64,000 bases of DNA from Chlorobaculum sp. MV4-Y (GCF_025244685.1 NZ_CP104202.1:2175783-2239782); one strand, 5' to 3'. Shown: positions 38,248-47,189, numbered from the stretch's first letter. The notes: generated from the letters alone by a model not told the origin. Translations and numbers: made by a program.

Positions 38248-38475
38248 TCACTCCTCCTGGAAGACGCCTTTGATGCCTACGGCAAGCAGCACAAGGCCGA
38301 TTATGAGTGCGGGCCAGGAGATCATGTCACCAATGTAGAAGGCGCTGTTGAGCAGTCCGATAGCTGGCGCGAAAAGCAGGACGAGATCAGCGCCGATCAG
38401 AATCATGAACGCCTTCAAAAAGCTTATCCTGACGCGCGGTTTGCTATTGTTCTCCTCTTTCTTAGCTTTGGCCAT
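38248..38475 (-). CDS. Small two-helix membrane protein
   Basis: From ATG 38475 the product is 75 residues: a basic N-terminus (MAKAKKEENNSKPRVRISF), then two hydrophobic segments (FLKAFMILIGADLVLLFAPAIGLL and MISWPALIIGLVLLAVGIKGVF). No family is recognised. It is divergent from tsaD with only 22 bases between the two starts, so the promoters must lie inside the opposing coding regions or the gene belongs to a longer transcript. Confidence 0.6.
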   Translation of the reverse strand: MAKAKKEENNSKPRVRISFLKAFMILIGADLVLLFAPAIGLLNSAFYIGDMISWPALIIGLVLLAVGIKGVFQEE

Positions 38476-38497
38476 TGCACATTTCCACTTTTGAGCG

Positions 38498-39559
38498 ATG
38501 AATATTTTAGGGATAGAAACCAGTTGCGACGAAACCTCGGCGGCCGTCCTCAGCGATGGATCGGTCCGGTCGAACATTGTCAGTTCCCAGCGATGCCATA
38601 CCGATTTCGGCGGCGTGGTGCCGGAGCTGGCTTCACGGGAGCATGAGCGGCTGATCGTCTCGATCGTCGAGGCCGCCATAACCGAAGCAAATATAGCAAA
38701 AAATGACCTTTATGTCATAGCGGCCACCGCCGGGCCGGGGCTAATCGGCGCGGTGATGGTCGGGCTTTGCTTCGCTGAGGGACTGGCCTGGGCACTCGGC
38801 AAACCCTTCGTGCCGATCAACCACGTCGAGGCGCACATCTTCTCGCCCTTCATCAGCGACGAGGCCGGGCATCGCGAGCCGAAGGGCGACTTCGTTTCGC
38901 TGACTGTCTCCGGAGGCCACACGCTGCTCTCGGTCGTCCGGCAGACGCTCGATTACGAGGTGATCGGGCGTACCATCGACGACGCGGCGGGCGAGGCGTT
39001 CGACAAGACCGGCAAGATGCTCGGCCTCGGCTATCCGGCGGGGCCGGTGATCGACCGGCTTGCCTGCGAGGGTGATCCGGATTTCCACCGCTTCCCCCGA
39101 GCCCTGACCGCAAGTTCGCAGACAAGCAAGAGCTACCGGGGCAACTTCGACTTCAGCTTCTCCGGCCTCAAAACCTCCGTGCGCACCTGGCTCGAAGCTC
39201 ACGACTCGGAGTATGTCCAAAAGCATCAGGCTGACCTTGCAGCCTCGATTCAAGCAGCGATTGTCGATGTGCTGGTCGAAAAAACCATCGCCGCCGCGCT
39301 CTTGTATAAAGTCAATGCCATTTCGGTGGCGGGTGGCGTGAGCGCCAACTCCGGCCTGCGCGCGGCGATGCAGGCGGCCTGCGACAAGCACGGCCTTGCG
39401 CTTTTTATCCCCGCGCTCGCCTACTCGACCGACAATGCCGCTATGATTGCCACTATGGCGCAGTTGATGATTGAGCGCGGCAAGTACCGGATCGAGGATA
39501 ACTCCTACGGCGTCGCGCCCTTCGCCCGCTTCGAGGCAGCCAGAAAAGGGGCGCGTTGA
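38498..39559 (+). CDS. tsaD: tRNA N6-adenosine threonylcarbamoyltransferase TsaD
   Basis: TsaD transfers the threonylcarbamoyl group to A37 of ANN-decoding tRNAs. The N-terminus is [18 protein letters not shown], and the metal-binding His pair is H109/H113 in [50 protein letters not shown] and the nucleotide-binding [17 protein letters not shown] block ([15 protein letters not shown]) follow. Length is 353 aa, typical for bacteria. Confidence 0.95.
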   Translation: MNILGIETSCDETSAAVLSDGSVRSNIVSSQRCHTDFGGVVPELASREHERLIVSIVEAAITEANIAKNDLYVIAATAGPGLIGAVMVGLCFAEGLAWALGKPFVPINHVEAHIFSPFISDEAGHREPKGDFVSLTVSGGHTLLSVVRQTLDYEVIGRTIDDAAGEAFDKTGKMLGLGYPAGPVIDRLACEGDPDFHRFPRALTASSQTSKSYRGNFDFSFSGLKTSVRTWLEAHDSEYVQKHQADLAASIQAAIVDVLVEKTIAAALLYKVNAISVAGGVSANSGLRAAMQAACDKHGLALFIPALAYSTDNAAMIATMAQLMIERGKYRIEDNSYGVAPFARFEAARKGAR

Positions 39560-39584
39560 AATAGTTCGGGAAATAGATTATCTT
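39556..39584 (+). promoter_or_regulatory. Sigma70-type promoter for yajC-carA
   Basis: TTGAAA (39556-39561) and TATCTT (39579-39584) are 17 bases apart. The -35 box overlaps the tsaD stop codon. Transcription would start near 39591, about 75 bases before yajC. Confidence 0.5.
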
Positions 39585-39664
39585 CGGATTCGAAAAAAGC
39601 GCCCTATCCGGCCCGAATTCCGCCGGAGGGCCCAGCTCCGAATACCAACCGCAAGCCACTGACC

Positions 39665-40018
39665 ATGTCTGACACCATCCTTGCCCTGATGCTCTTCGCC
39701 CCGCCAGCAGGAGGCGCGACGCCGAATCCGTTCGTCCAGCTCGTACCGCTCGTCCTGATTTTCGTCGTCTTTTACTTCTTCATGATCCGCCCGCAGCAGA
39801 AAAAGCAGAAAGAGCGCGAATCGCTGCTCAACGATATCAAGCGCGGCGACCGGGTTGTCACCATCGGCGGCATTCACGGCACCGTCGCCGGGATCGAAAC
39901 CGAGAAAAAGACGGTTCTTGTGCAGGTTGCCGACAACGTCAAAATCAAGTTCGAACGTTCGGCGATTGCCAACATAGAAAAACAGGAAACAGGCGACAAG
40001 CTCGCCTCGAAGGAGTAA
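39665..40018 (+). CDS. yajC: Sec translocon accessory protein YajC
   Basis: The 117-residue protein has one N-terminal membrane helix (FVQLVPLVLIFVVFYFFMIRPQQKK), a YajC hallmark, then the SH3-like cytoplasmic part GDRVVTIGGIHGTVAGIE and IKFERSAIANI. YajC associates with SecDF-SecYEG. It lies nine bases before carA and may share its transcript. Confidence 0.93.
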   Translation: MSDTILALMLFAPPAGGATPNPFVQLVPLVLIFVVFYFFMIRPQQKKQKERESLLNDIKRGDRVVTIGGIHGTVAGIETEKKTVLVQVADNVKIKFERSAIANIEKQETGDKLASKE

Positions 40019-40027
40019 GAAGCATCG

Positions 40028-41128
40028 ATGCAGGAAATACCCGCAATTCTGGTTCTTGAAAACGGCTCGGTCTATCGCGGCACCGCCTTTGGCCACGCTG
40101 GCGAAGCGACAGGCGAAGTGGTTTTCAACACCTCGCTGACCGGCTATCAGGAGATTCTGACCGACCCGTCCTACGCCGGGCAGATGGTGGCGATGACCTA
40201 CCCGCTCATCGGCAACTACGGCATTACGCCGAACGACGACGAGTCCAAAAAAATCTGGGCTTCGGCGCTGATTGTGCGTGAAGCCTCCAACGTTTACAGC
40301 AACTACGAATCCACCCGCAGCCTCGACGAGACCCTCAAAGAGGCTGGCGTGATGGGTCTTGCCGGTATCGACACCCGCAAGCTCGTCCGGGAGATTCGTC
40401 AGAAAGGCGCAATGCGGGCGGTGATTTCAACCTCGTGCGATGACGTCGAGGCGCTCAAGGCGCAGGCGGCGACCATCCCCGAAATGACCGGCCTCGACCT
40501 GGTGCAGCGCGTCACGACCGGCGAGAGCTACACGGTGGACAACCCGGGAGCGAACTATCACGTCGTTGCTTTCGACTATGGCATCAAGACCAACATCCTG
40601 CGCCAGCTCAAGGCCGAGGGATGCCGCGTCACGGTGGTCAACGCGAAGACTACGGCTGACGAAGTGCTCGCCCTGAATCCCGACGGTGTTTTTCTCTCGA
40701 ACGGCCCTGGCGACCCTTTCGCGGTCACCTACGCCATCGACACTATCCGCGAGCTGGCTGCGAAGAACAGCAAGCTGCCGATCTTCGGCATCTGCCTTGG
40801 CCACCAGTTGCTTTCGCTCGCGTTCGGTGCGAAGACCTACAAGCTCAAGTTCGGCCACCACGGCGCGAACCATCCGGTCAAGAACCTCTTGAGCAGCACC
40901 ATCGAGATCACCTCGCAGAACCATGGCTTTGCAGTCGAGATGGAGAGTCTGCCGGGTGACCTGGAGCTGACTCACAAGAATCTCTACGATATGACCGTCG
41001 AGGGTATCCGCCACCGAGAACTGCCCTGCTTTTCGGTGCAGTACCATCCCGAAGCCGCCCCTGGCCCGCACGATTCGCACTACCTCTTCAAGGAGTTCAC
41101 CGAACTGATGGAGAGGTCGAAAAACTGA
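40028..41128 (+). CDS. carA: Carbamoyl-phosphate synthase small subunit CarA
   Basis: CarA hydrolyses glutamine and passes ammonia to CarB for carbamoyl phosphate synthesis (arginine and pyrimidines). The N-terminal domain has [21 protein letters not shown]. The class I amidotransferase domain has FLSNGPGDP, the nucleophile Cys256 in [10 protein letters not shown], and [16 protein letters not shown]. Length is 366 aa. carB is not in the window. Confidence 0.96.
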   Translation: MQEIPAILVLENGSVYRGTAFGHAGEATGEVVFNTSLTGYQEILTDPSYAGQMVAMTYPLIGNYGITPNDDESKKIWASALIVREASNVYSNYESTRSLDETLKEAGVMGLAGIDTRKLVREIRQKGAMRAVISTSCDDVEALKAQAATIPEMTGLDLVQRVTTGESYTVDNPGANYHVVAFDYGIKTNILRQLKAEGCRVTVVNAKTTADEVLALNPDGVFLSNGPGDPFAVTYAIDTIRELAAKNSKLPIFGICLGHQLLSLAFGAKTYKLKFGHHGANHPVKNLLSSTIEITSQNHGFAVEMESLPGDLELTHKNLYDMTVEGIRHRELPCFSVQYHPEAAPGPHDSHYLFKEFTELMERSKN

Positions 41129-41417
41129 CCACTCCCGCGGCGCGGGTGGTCTGAAAGAGGCCCTTGCGCCGAGCTTCTCCATTCTGTTTTCTTGTCCAAT
41201 TTTTCTTCTTTTTGTTCCATGCTCGATGATGACAATGCTCGGGCATGGGGCTGATTGTTCTGATGCCGATGATTTTGTGTTATAAAATAAGTAGAATATT
41301 TTTATTACCTTTTTGAGGGAGCCCATGAAACTAAAACGGTATAACCGTTTGTTACATGATACACAGGGCTCTTTGCTAACGTTTAACTTGCTAACGTTTA
41401 ACTTAAATGGAACAATC
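41129..41417. other. Intergenic region and leader upstream of the outer-membrane protein
   Basis: After carA the first 50 bases hold an imperfect GC-rich dyad (41131-41152) without a T-run. Further right the DNA turns AT-rich (TTATAAAATAA at 41280-41290, then a T-rich stretch), the likely promoter. A 15-bp unit, TTGCTAACGTTTAAC, is tandemly duplicated at 41373-41402. GAGGGAG precedes an in-frame ATG at 41325. Confidence 0.6.
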
Positions 41418-42134
41418 ATGAAAAGGACATCAAAAATGGTGATGGTCGCCGTTGCGCTCCTAGCTGGAGTGAGCGGTACCGCTTGGGCTAATGGTACGGA
41501 AATGCCTCCTCCGGCACCTTCAACCTATACTCCTCCTCCTCCGCCGCCGCCGGTCGAAGCTCCCGCTCCGGCTCCCGCTCCGGTTGTCAAGCAGAGTAAT
41601 GCCGGCCCGTACATCAGCGGTGCCGTGGGACTCGGTTTACCTGAAGACCTTAAAGTTCCGACGAATGAAGAGCAATTCGATGCGTATTACCCATCGGATT
41701 TTAAAGTCAAGATGGATAGCGGCATAGCGCTTACTGGAGCTCTTGGCTACAACTTCAACCCCGTAAGGCTTGAGGCTGAAGTCGGTTATCACAATCACGA
41801 CGTGAGTAACGGTCAAGACGCTGATGGAAGTCTCTCTCTGTTGACGGTGATGGCCAATGCCTACTATGACATCGATGCCGGCTCGGGCGTCAAGCCGTAC
41901 CTTATGGGCGGTGCTGGCTGGGGCCATACCAGGGCCAAGGAGCCGTCTCAGACAATAACGGACGATGTGTTTGTCTGGCAGGTAGGCGCCGGTGTAGGCG
42001 TTGCGGTTGCCGACAACACGACTCTCGACCTCGGGTATCGCTATGTGAAGCCGGATGATTTCAGTGTCGGTGGTGGAGACAAAGCCCAGTGGGCGATACA
42101 CAACATCATGCTTGGACTCAGGTATCAGTTCTGA
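41418..42134 (+). CDS. Outer-membrane beta-barrel protein with proline-rich linker
   Basis: From ATG 41418 there is a clear signal peptide (MVMVAVALLAGVSGTAWA). A low-complexity Pro/Ala linker of about 30 residues (PPPPPPPVEAPAPAPAP) follows. The barrel then has alternating strands: GPYISGAVGLGLPEDL, TGALGYNFNPVRLEAEVGY, NAYYDIDAGSGVKPYLMGGAGWGH, VGVAVADNTTLDLGYRY and the terminal IMLGLRYQF, with the aromatic last residue typical of Omp85-assembled barrels. Length is 238 aa. A better ribosome site sits before ATG 41325 in the same frame, which would add 31 residues ahead of the signal peptide. Function is unknown beyond OmpW/OmpA-like barrels. Confidence 0.85.
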   Translation: MKRTSKMVMVAVALLAGVSGTAWANGTEMPPPAPSTYTPPPPPPPVEAPAPAPAPVVKQSNAGPYISGAVGLGLPEDLKVPTNEEQFDAYYPSDFKVKMDSGIALTGALGYNFNPVRLEAEVGYHNHDVSNGQDADGSLSLLTVMANAYYDIDAGSGVKPYLMGGAGWGHTRAKEPSQTITDDVFVWQVGAGVGVAVADNTTLDLGYRYVKPDDFSVGGGDKAQWAIHNIMLGLRYQF

Positions 42135-42162
42135 AGCTTGCCTGAAACATCAAGTGCAAATC

Positions 42163-42198
42163 AAAAACCGGAAGCAGCAATTGCTTCCGGTTTTTTTT
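42163..42198 (+). terminator. Strong terminator after the outer-membrane protein gene
   Basis: ACCGGAAGCA (42167-42176) pairs with TGCTTCCGGT (42182-42191) around GCAAT, followed by seven more T. A-rich bases upstream extend the stem. Confidence 0.93.
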
Positions 42199-42402
42199 GT
42201 TAGGCCCGTCACGATTTTCTGACTTCTGGATGATGAGGAGCATTCACCACTCCATCAATCGCTTTACAGCTTCCCTGAAATGCTTATATTGTTCCCCTGT
42301 CTCAAATCGATCCCCGACCGCTGATTTACGGGTTTCAGCCGCTTCGTCGTGGCCGGTTTTCACCATCAAACGAAAAGACGCCGTTCAGGCAACGCTTGCT
42401 TC

Positions 42403-43542
42403 ATGAAAAAACGACTCTTCACCCCTGGGCCGACGCCGGTACCGGAAAATGTCATGCTTCGCATGGCCGCGCCGATCATCCATCACCGAAATCCTGAATT
42501 CATGGAGATTCTGGAGCGGGTACACGAAGATCTGAAGTACCTGTTCAGAACGACCCAGCCGGTAGTGGTCATGACCTGTTCGGGCACCGGCGGCATGGAG
42601 GCGGCGATTTCGAGCCTCTTCAGGCAGGGCGACAAGGTCATCACCGTCAACGGCGGCAAGTTCGGCGAACGGTGGGGCGAGCTGGCGCGAATCTACGCCG
42701 GGGACTGCGTCGAGGAGAAGATCGAGTGGGGCACGGCCATTTCCCCGGAACGAATTGCCGAACTGCTCGACGAGCATCCGGACGCAGTGGGTGTCTGCAT
42801 CACCCATTCGGAGACCTCCACCGGTACCGCATCCGACGTCAAGGCTTTGTGCGCGGCCATCCGGGAACGCTCCGACGCGCTGATCCTCGTTGATGGCATT
42901 ACCGCCATCGGCGCGCACGAGTTCCACTTCGACGACTGGGGCGCTGACATCTGCATCACCGGTTCGCAGAAGGGGCTGATGATGCCCCCCGGTCTGGCGC
43001 TGGTAGCCGTTTCGGAGCGGGCGCAGGATATCATCCACAACCGCAAGCATCAGCCGAACTACTACCTGAGTCTGAGAAAGGCGCTGAAGTCCCACGCGGG
43101 CAACGATACGCCGTTCACTCCCGCGGTTTCGCTCATCATCGGTCTCGACGAGGCTTTGCAGATGCTGCGCGCCGAGGGGATCGAAAATGTCTGGGCGCGC
43201 CACGAAGCGCTCGCGGGTGCATGCCGCCTCGGCTGCCAGGCGCTCGGCATGGAGCTGTTCAGCGACTCGCCCTCGTACGCCGTCACGGCGGTCTGGCTGC
43301 CCGAAGGTGCGGACTGGAAGCAGTTCAACAACACCCTGAAGGTGCGCAACGGCATCACGATCGCGGCGGGGCAGGACGACTTCAAGGGCAGAATCTTCCG
43401 GATTTCGCACCTTGGTTACTACGATGAACTCGACATGCTGACCTTGATGGGCGGGCTTGAGCGGTCGCTCAAAATGATGGAGATTCCTTTCAGGGTTGGA
43501 GCTGGCGTCAGCGCCGTCCAGCGGGCGTTTCTCGGAGAGTAG
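42403..43542 (+). CDS. Class V PLP aminotransferase (serine-pyruvate/aspartate type)
   Basis: The start MKKRLFTPGPTPVPENVMLRMAAP is typical of the alanine-glyoxylate/serine-pyruvate branch. SGTGGMEAAISSLFRQGDKV, THSETSTGTASDV, LVDGITAIGAHEFHFDDWGADICITGSQKGLMMPPG (with the PLP lysine) follow. Length from ATG 42403 is 379 aa. Relatives are often misnamed 'soluble hydrogenase 42 kDa subunit'; nothing here suggests hydrogenase. In related lineages such enzymes serve as phosphoserine or aspartate aminotransferases, but the substrate cannot be fixed from sequence. Confidence 0.88.
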   Translation: MKKRLFTPGPTPVPENVMLRMAAPIIHHRNPEFMEILERVHEDLKYLFRTTQPVVVMTCSGTGGMEAAISSLFRQGDKVITVNGGKFGERWGELARIYAGDCVEEKIEWGTAISPERIAELLDEHPDAVGVCITHSETSTGTASDVKALCAAIRERSDALILVDGITAIGAHEFHFDDWGADICITGSQKGLMMPPGLALVAVSERAQDIIHNRKHQPNYYLSLRKALKSHAGNDTPFTPAVSLIIGLDEALQMLRAEGIENVWARHEALAGACRLGCQALGMELFSDSPSYAVTAVWLPEGADWKQFNNTLKVRNGITIAAGQDDFKGRIFRISHLGYYDELDMLTLMGGLERSLKMMEIPFRVGAGVSAVQRAFLGE

Positions 43543-43609
43543 GGGCCGGTTGTTTTGCAGAATGGTCGGGTGAGGTTGACTATATTGCTATATTGCAGAA
43601 AATACCGCC

Positions 43610-44257
43610 ATGCAACGAGTTTTGCTGTTACTGATCGCGCTCTTTTCCTTCGATGCGATCAAGTCCAACCTCGAACAGTACAACCTGTTCCAGCAAGCGA
43701 ACCGGCAGGTCCAGGCCGGTCACTACGCGCCGGCCATTCAGCAGTACCGGCAGTTGCTCGACCGCTATCCGGCGGGCCTGTTGCGATGCGAGGCCGCCTT
43801 CAATCTCGCCTGTGCCGAATACGGCATGAAGCACTACCGCCGTGCCGCCGAATTGTTCGCAGCGCTTCCGCCCGGCAACGCCGCACTCAGCAAGACCGCC
43901 GGTTATAACCAGGGCAATGCGCTGGCGATGGAGGCGTTCCGAAGCCGCAAGGGCGCAGCCCAGGAGGCGCTGCTTGGCCGGGCGCTGGCATTCTACCGGC
44001 GCGCCCTTCTCGACAATCCACAGAATGCCGACGCGCGAATCAACTACGAAATCGTGCTGCGTGCAATGCAGCACCGTCAGCCGCCACCGCCTGCACCACA
44101 AGGTGGTGGTTCTCCGGATGGTAAGGGACAGGATGGCGGCGGCGCAGTCTCGCAGCTGATCCTCGAAAACGCCCGGCAGGAGGAGGCGCGCCAAATGCGC
44201 AAATATTTCAAGCCGCTGCCGATGAAGCCCTCGGAGCGGGACCAACCGGACTGGTAA
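43610..44257 (+). CDS. TPR protein resembling BatC
   Basis: The 215-residue product starts with a short hydrophobic segment (MQRVLLLLIALFSFDAI), then TPR-like helices (LFQQANRQVQAGHYAPAIQQYRQLLDRYP; FNLACAEYGMKHYRRAAELF; RALAFYRRALLDNPQNADARINYEIVLRAM). A Gln/Pro/Gly-rich linker and a charged tail follow. BatC proteins have this build (signal/TM, TPRs, then a QPPP-type linker). Together with BatD at 47991 and the moxR unit at 35305-38147 this points to a scattered Bat system (inference). Confidence 0.7.
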   Translation: MQRVLLLLIALFSFDAIKSNLEQYNLFQQANRQVQAGHYAPAIQQYRQLLDRYPAGLLRCEAAFNLACAEYGMKHYRRAAELFAALPPGNAALSKTAGYNQGNALAMEAFRSRKGAAQEALLGRALAFYRRALLDNPQNADARINYEIVLRAMQHRQPPPPAPQGGGSPDGKGQDGGGAVSQLILENARQEEARQMRKYFKPLPMKPSERDQPDW

Positions 44258-44262
44258 GCCTC

Positions 44263-45682
44263 ATGGCGCTGAACAAACAGGTCGCCCTGGTCTTTCTGCC
44301 CTCCGACAGCGGCGTTGATGGCGCTCGCTCGCTCTACGGCGACACCGAGCCATCCGGCCTGAAGCGATGGCTCGACGCTGGCGTCAGGAACCTCATCAAG
44401 CGCACGCAGTTTGCCATTCCGCCGCTCTCGCTGATGATTCTCGCATCGATCGAGGTGCCCGGCTTAGAGCAAACGCTCTGCGACCTCCGGTTCGAGGAGT
44501 TTCCCTTCGACCGGCAGTGGGATCTGGTCGGCATCAGCGTACAGACCGGCATGGCCTCGAAGGCTTTCGAGCTGGCTGATCGCTTGCGGAGTCGGGGTGT
44601 CAAGGTGGTGCTCGGCGGCCCGCACGTCACCATGTTCCCCGACTCATGCCGCTCGCACGCGGACTGCCTGGTGCACGGCGAAGCGGACGACCTCTGGCGC
44701 GACGTGCTCGAAGAGCTCGCTGCCGGATCGCTCAAAGCCGAGTATCGCCCGGACGCTCCGCCGGATTTGCAGCTTCACCGCCCGGTGAACCGCACCTTTC
44801 TGAAAAAAAGTCGCTACTTCACCACCAACCTCGTCCAGACCGGACGTGGCTGTCCGTACCAATGCGACTTCTGCAATGTGCACGTGCTGAACGGCCGGGT
44901 GCTCCGGCAGCGCAAAATCGACCACATCGTCGATGAGGTGCGGCGTTTCAGCGAGGAGGACAAGCGCATCTTTTTTCGTCGATGACTCCATCAACGGCGA
45001 CCCGCTTTTCGCGCGGGAGCTTTTCAGCAAGCTGATTCCGCTTGGCATCACATGGTTCGGCCAGGCGACTACCGCCCTCGGCCAGCAGCCGGAACTGCTC
45101 GACACCTTCGCCCGCTCCGGCTGCCGCGCGCTGCTCGTCGGCATCGAGAGCATCGAACCGTTGAGCCGCTGCGCGCATCGCAAGACGCAGAACCGCACCG
45201 ACGAGCTGGCGGGCAACATCCGGGCAATCCGAAAGAGCGGCATAAGCCTTTATGGAAGCTTCATCTACGGACTCGACGGCGACACCCTTCAGACGCCGTC
45301 GGCGATTCTCGACTTTATCGCCGACACCCGCCTCGACGTGCCGGGTATCAACACGCTGCGTCCCATTCCCGGCACGAAGGTGTTCGACCGCCTCCGTGAA
45401 GAGGGGCGGCTGCTCTTCGATCCGGAAGACATCACCGCATTTCGCTACACCTTCGGCCAGGAGATGCTCTACCGCCCGAAAAACATCCCGCTGCCGGAGT
45501 TTATCGAAAGCTACTCCGAGCTGACGCGCAAGGTCTTCAATATCGGCAATGCCATCCGGCGCGGCATCGACGCACCGGGCATCAACGCCGCGGTGCTCTT
45601 CTTCAATCTGTTTTACACCCACCTCTACCGTCTGTCGAGAAACGACCTTCTGCGGCAGCTCGAAACGCTTCATAACGCCTGA
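44263..45682 (+). pseudogene. B12-binding-domain radical SAM protein (BchE/BchQ-like), frameshifted
   Basis: The N-terminal part has a B12-binding-like Rossmann domain (LVGISVQTGMASKAFELADRLRSRGVKVVLGGPHVTMFP). The radical SAM cluster is C197, C201, C204 in GRGCPYQCDFCNVH. After FFVDDSINGDP the rest of the TIM barrel continues in another frame (WFGQATTALGQQPELLDTFARSGCRALLVGIESIEP, then YGSFIYGLDGDT). The run of six T at 44971-44976 has one T too many; with five the product is about 472 aa. The family includes Mg-protoporphyrin cyclase and bacteriochlorophyll methyltransferases; the substrate is unknown. A read error is likely. Confidence 0.85.
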
Positions 45683-45689
45683 AAGTGTT

Positions 45690-45717
45690 TTGAGAGGAGA
45701 TGAATTATGATTAAAAT
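45690..45717 (+). promoter_or_regulatory. Candidate promoter of the lipid-anchored cytochrome gene
   Basis: TTGAGA (45690-45695) and TAAAAT (45712-45717) are 16 bases apart, about 65 bases before the ATG at 45783. The -10 box is the left arm of the palindrome at 45712-45730. Confidence 0.45.
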
Positions 45718-45730
45718 GAATTTCATTTTA
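45712..45730. promoter_or_regulatory. Perfect 19-bp palindrome over the -10 region (Fur-box-like)
   Basis: TAAAATGA-ATT-TCATTTTA is a perfect inverted repeat with a three-base centre. Its core AATGA-N3-TCATT is the same as in the classic Fur box. Its position over a likely -10 box is that of a repressor site. Regulation by iron is inference. Confidence 0.6.
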
Positions 45731-45782
45731 TTTTTTACAAAACACCACCAACGACAACACCGATAATTTCAAGGAGAAGAAC

Positions 45783-46205
45783 ATGAAACGTTTTCTGCCA
45801 CTGTTCGTGACCGGACTTGTTTTCCTCGGCGGATGCGGCCTGGAAAAGCCGCCAGCCAAACTGGCCGAAGAGATCAAAAACGCTGAAAAACCGGCAGAAG
45901 AGGCCGCAGCTCCTGCTGCCGCTCCTGCGCCAGCACCGGCAGCGACCCCGACCGATCCCGCGCTTGCGGCTGGCAAAGCTGTTTACGAAGGTGGCTGCAA
46001 CGCCTGCCACGACGCTGGCATGATGGGCGCGCCGAAACCGGGCGACAAGGCTGCCTGGGCGCCGCGCATCGCCAAAGGCGAGGAAACCGTGATCAAGAAC
46101 ACGATCAACGGCATCAACGGCATGCCCGCCAAAGGCGGCAACACCGCCCTGACCGATGAGCAGCTCACCAACGCCGCCAAATACATGATGAGCATCTCGA
46201 AATAA
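45783..46205 (+). CDS. Lipid-anchored c-type cytochrome related to c-555
   Basis: The product (140 aa) has a signal sequence with lipobox FLGGC (Cys18), an Ala/Pro-rich tether of about 35 residues, and a single-haem domain with CNACH at residues 72-76 and a Met ligand loop NGMPAKGG. The domain shares the blocks GMMGAPKPGDKAAWAPRIAKG and AKGGNTALTDEQ with the soluble c-555 next door. It is probably held to the membrane facing the periplasm, where it could exchange electrons with c-555 (inference). AAGGAG precedes the ATG. Confidence 0.9.
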   Translation: MKRFLPLFVTGLVFLGGCGLEKPPAKLAEEIKNAEKPAEEAAAPAAAPAPAPAATPTDPALAAGKAVYEGGCNACHDAGMMGAPKPGDKAAWAPRIAKGEETVIKNTINGINGMPAKGGNTALTDEQLTNAAKYMMSISK

Positions 46206-46214
46206 ACGAGCGCA

Positions 46215-46258
46215 GTTTTTTCAGGAGGCGAGTTTTTTCTCGGCCTCCTGAAAATTTT
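46215..46258 (+). terminator. Terminator between the two cytochrome genes
   Basis: TCAGGAGGCGAG (46221-46232) pairs with CTCGGCCTCCTGA (46239-46251), with one bulged base, and is followed by AAATTTT. It suggests that the two cytochrome genes have separate transcripts. Confidence 0.75.
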
Positions 46259-46424
46259 CATGGAGGACGCCGTAGACCTTCAAGACAGAAATTCTCTGTT
46301 TTTTGTTGATGCGCCCTCTTCTGAAATCATTTGGAGGTTAGCGCTCAAAATGATAAACTTCATATCGTTAAATCGTCATTCACTCATCAAACAGCAATTA
46401 AAACTCTCAACGGAGAAAAAAGCT

Positions 46425-46751
46425 ATGTCCCGTTTCGTTTCAGCCGCTCTCGTCGGCGCCGCCCTGCTCGTTTCTGGCAACGCTTTCGCTTATGATGCCG
46501 CTGCAGGTAAGGCCATCTATGATGCAAGCTGCGCAACCTGCCACAAGACTGGCATGATGGGCGCCCCGAAAGTTGGTGATAAAGCCGCATGGGCTCCCCG
46601 AATCGCTCAGGGCATGAACACCCTGGTCTCGAAATCGATCAAGGGCTTCAAAGGCACCAAAGGCATGATGCCTGCCAAGGGTGGCAACGCAAAACTGACC
46701 GATGCACAGGTCGGCAACGCCGTTGCTTACATGGTCGGCCAGAGCAAATAA
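46425..46751 (+). CDS. Cytochrome c-555
   Basis: A signal peptide (SAALVGAALLVSGNAFA) is followed by the mature protein starting YDAAAGKAIYD. The haem site is CATCH (residues 36-40), and the Met ligand is in the GTKGMMPAKGG region. Length is 108 aa (about 86 mature). This is the small soluble electron carrier of green sulfur bacteria that passes electrons from sulfur-compound oxidation to the photosynthetic reaction centre. ATG 46425 follows CGGAGAAAAAAGCT; a longer reading from 46260 includes the leader and is rejected. Confidence 0.95.
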   Translation: MSRFVSAALVGAALLVSGNAFAYDAAAGKAIYDASCATCHKTGMMGAPKVGDKAAWAPRIAQGMNTLVSKSIKGFKGTKGMMPAKGGNAKLTDAQVGNAVAYMVGQSK

Positions 46752-46772
46752 GTCCTCTTTGCATACCAGCGG

Positions 46773-46799
46773 AAAACGGGAGCCAGCCTCCCGTTTTTT
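46773..46799 (+). terminator. Terminator after cytochrome c-555
   Basis: AAAACGGGAG (46773-46782) pairs with CTCCCGTTTT (46788-46797) around CCAGC, followed by more T. Confidence 0.92.
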
Positions 46800-46903
46800 G
46801 TTGCCCATTGATCCCCCGATTCACTCCCGCCGGTGATCCGATATTTTCTTATCTTTGCCTGTAGATCGTCGAGCGCGGAATCATCACAACACTGGAATTA
46901 ACC

Positions 46904-47170
46904 ATGGACACCGAACTGCTTGGTTATGCGGCAGGCATCCTGACCACCATTGCTTTTCTTCCCCAGGCGATCCAGATGATCCGGACACGACAGGCACGCG
47001 ACATCAGCATGACCTGGGCCGTCACCATGACCGCCGGCGTTTTTCTGTGGCTTTGCTACGGCATCATGAAGCAAAGCTTTCCGATGATTTTGGCCAACAG
47101 CATCACCCTGCATCTGCTCTTCATCATCCTTTTTTTCAAAATCCGGGACCAAGGTAATTCCAACTCCTGA
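46904..47170 (+). CDS. SemiSWEET sugar transporter (PQ-loop/MtN3 family)
   Basis: The 88-residue protein has three membrane helices: GYAAGILTTIAFLPQAIQMI (with the PQ motif), MTWAVTMTAGVFLWLCYGIM and PMILANSITLHLLFIILFF. The TRQARDISMTW stretch between helices 1 and 2 is typical. SemiSWEETs dimerise to form a sugar uniporter in the inner membrane. Substrate is unknown. It is followed 19 bases later by proC. Confidence 0.9.
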   Translation: MDTELLGYAAGILTTIAFLPQAIQMIRTRQARDISMTWAVTMTAGVFLWLCYGIMKQSFPMILANSITLHLLFIILFFKIRDQGNSNS

Positions 47171-47189
47171 ATATCATCTTTCCATCATT

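Noticed and set aside
41131..41152. GC-rich dyad after carA as a terminator
   Set aside because: Pairing is imperfect and no T-run follows.
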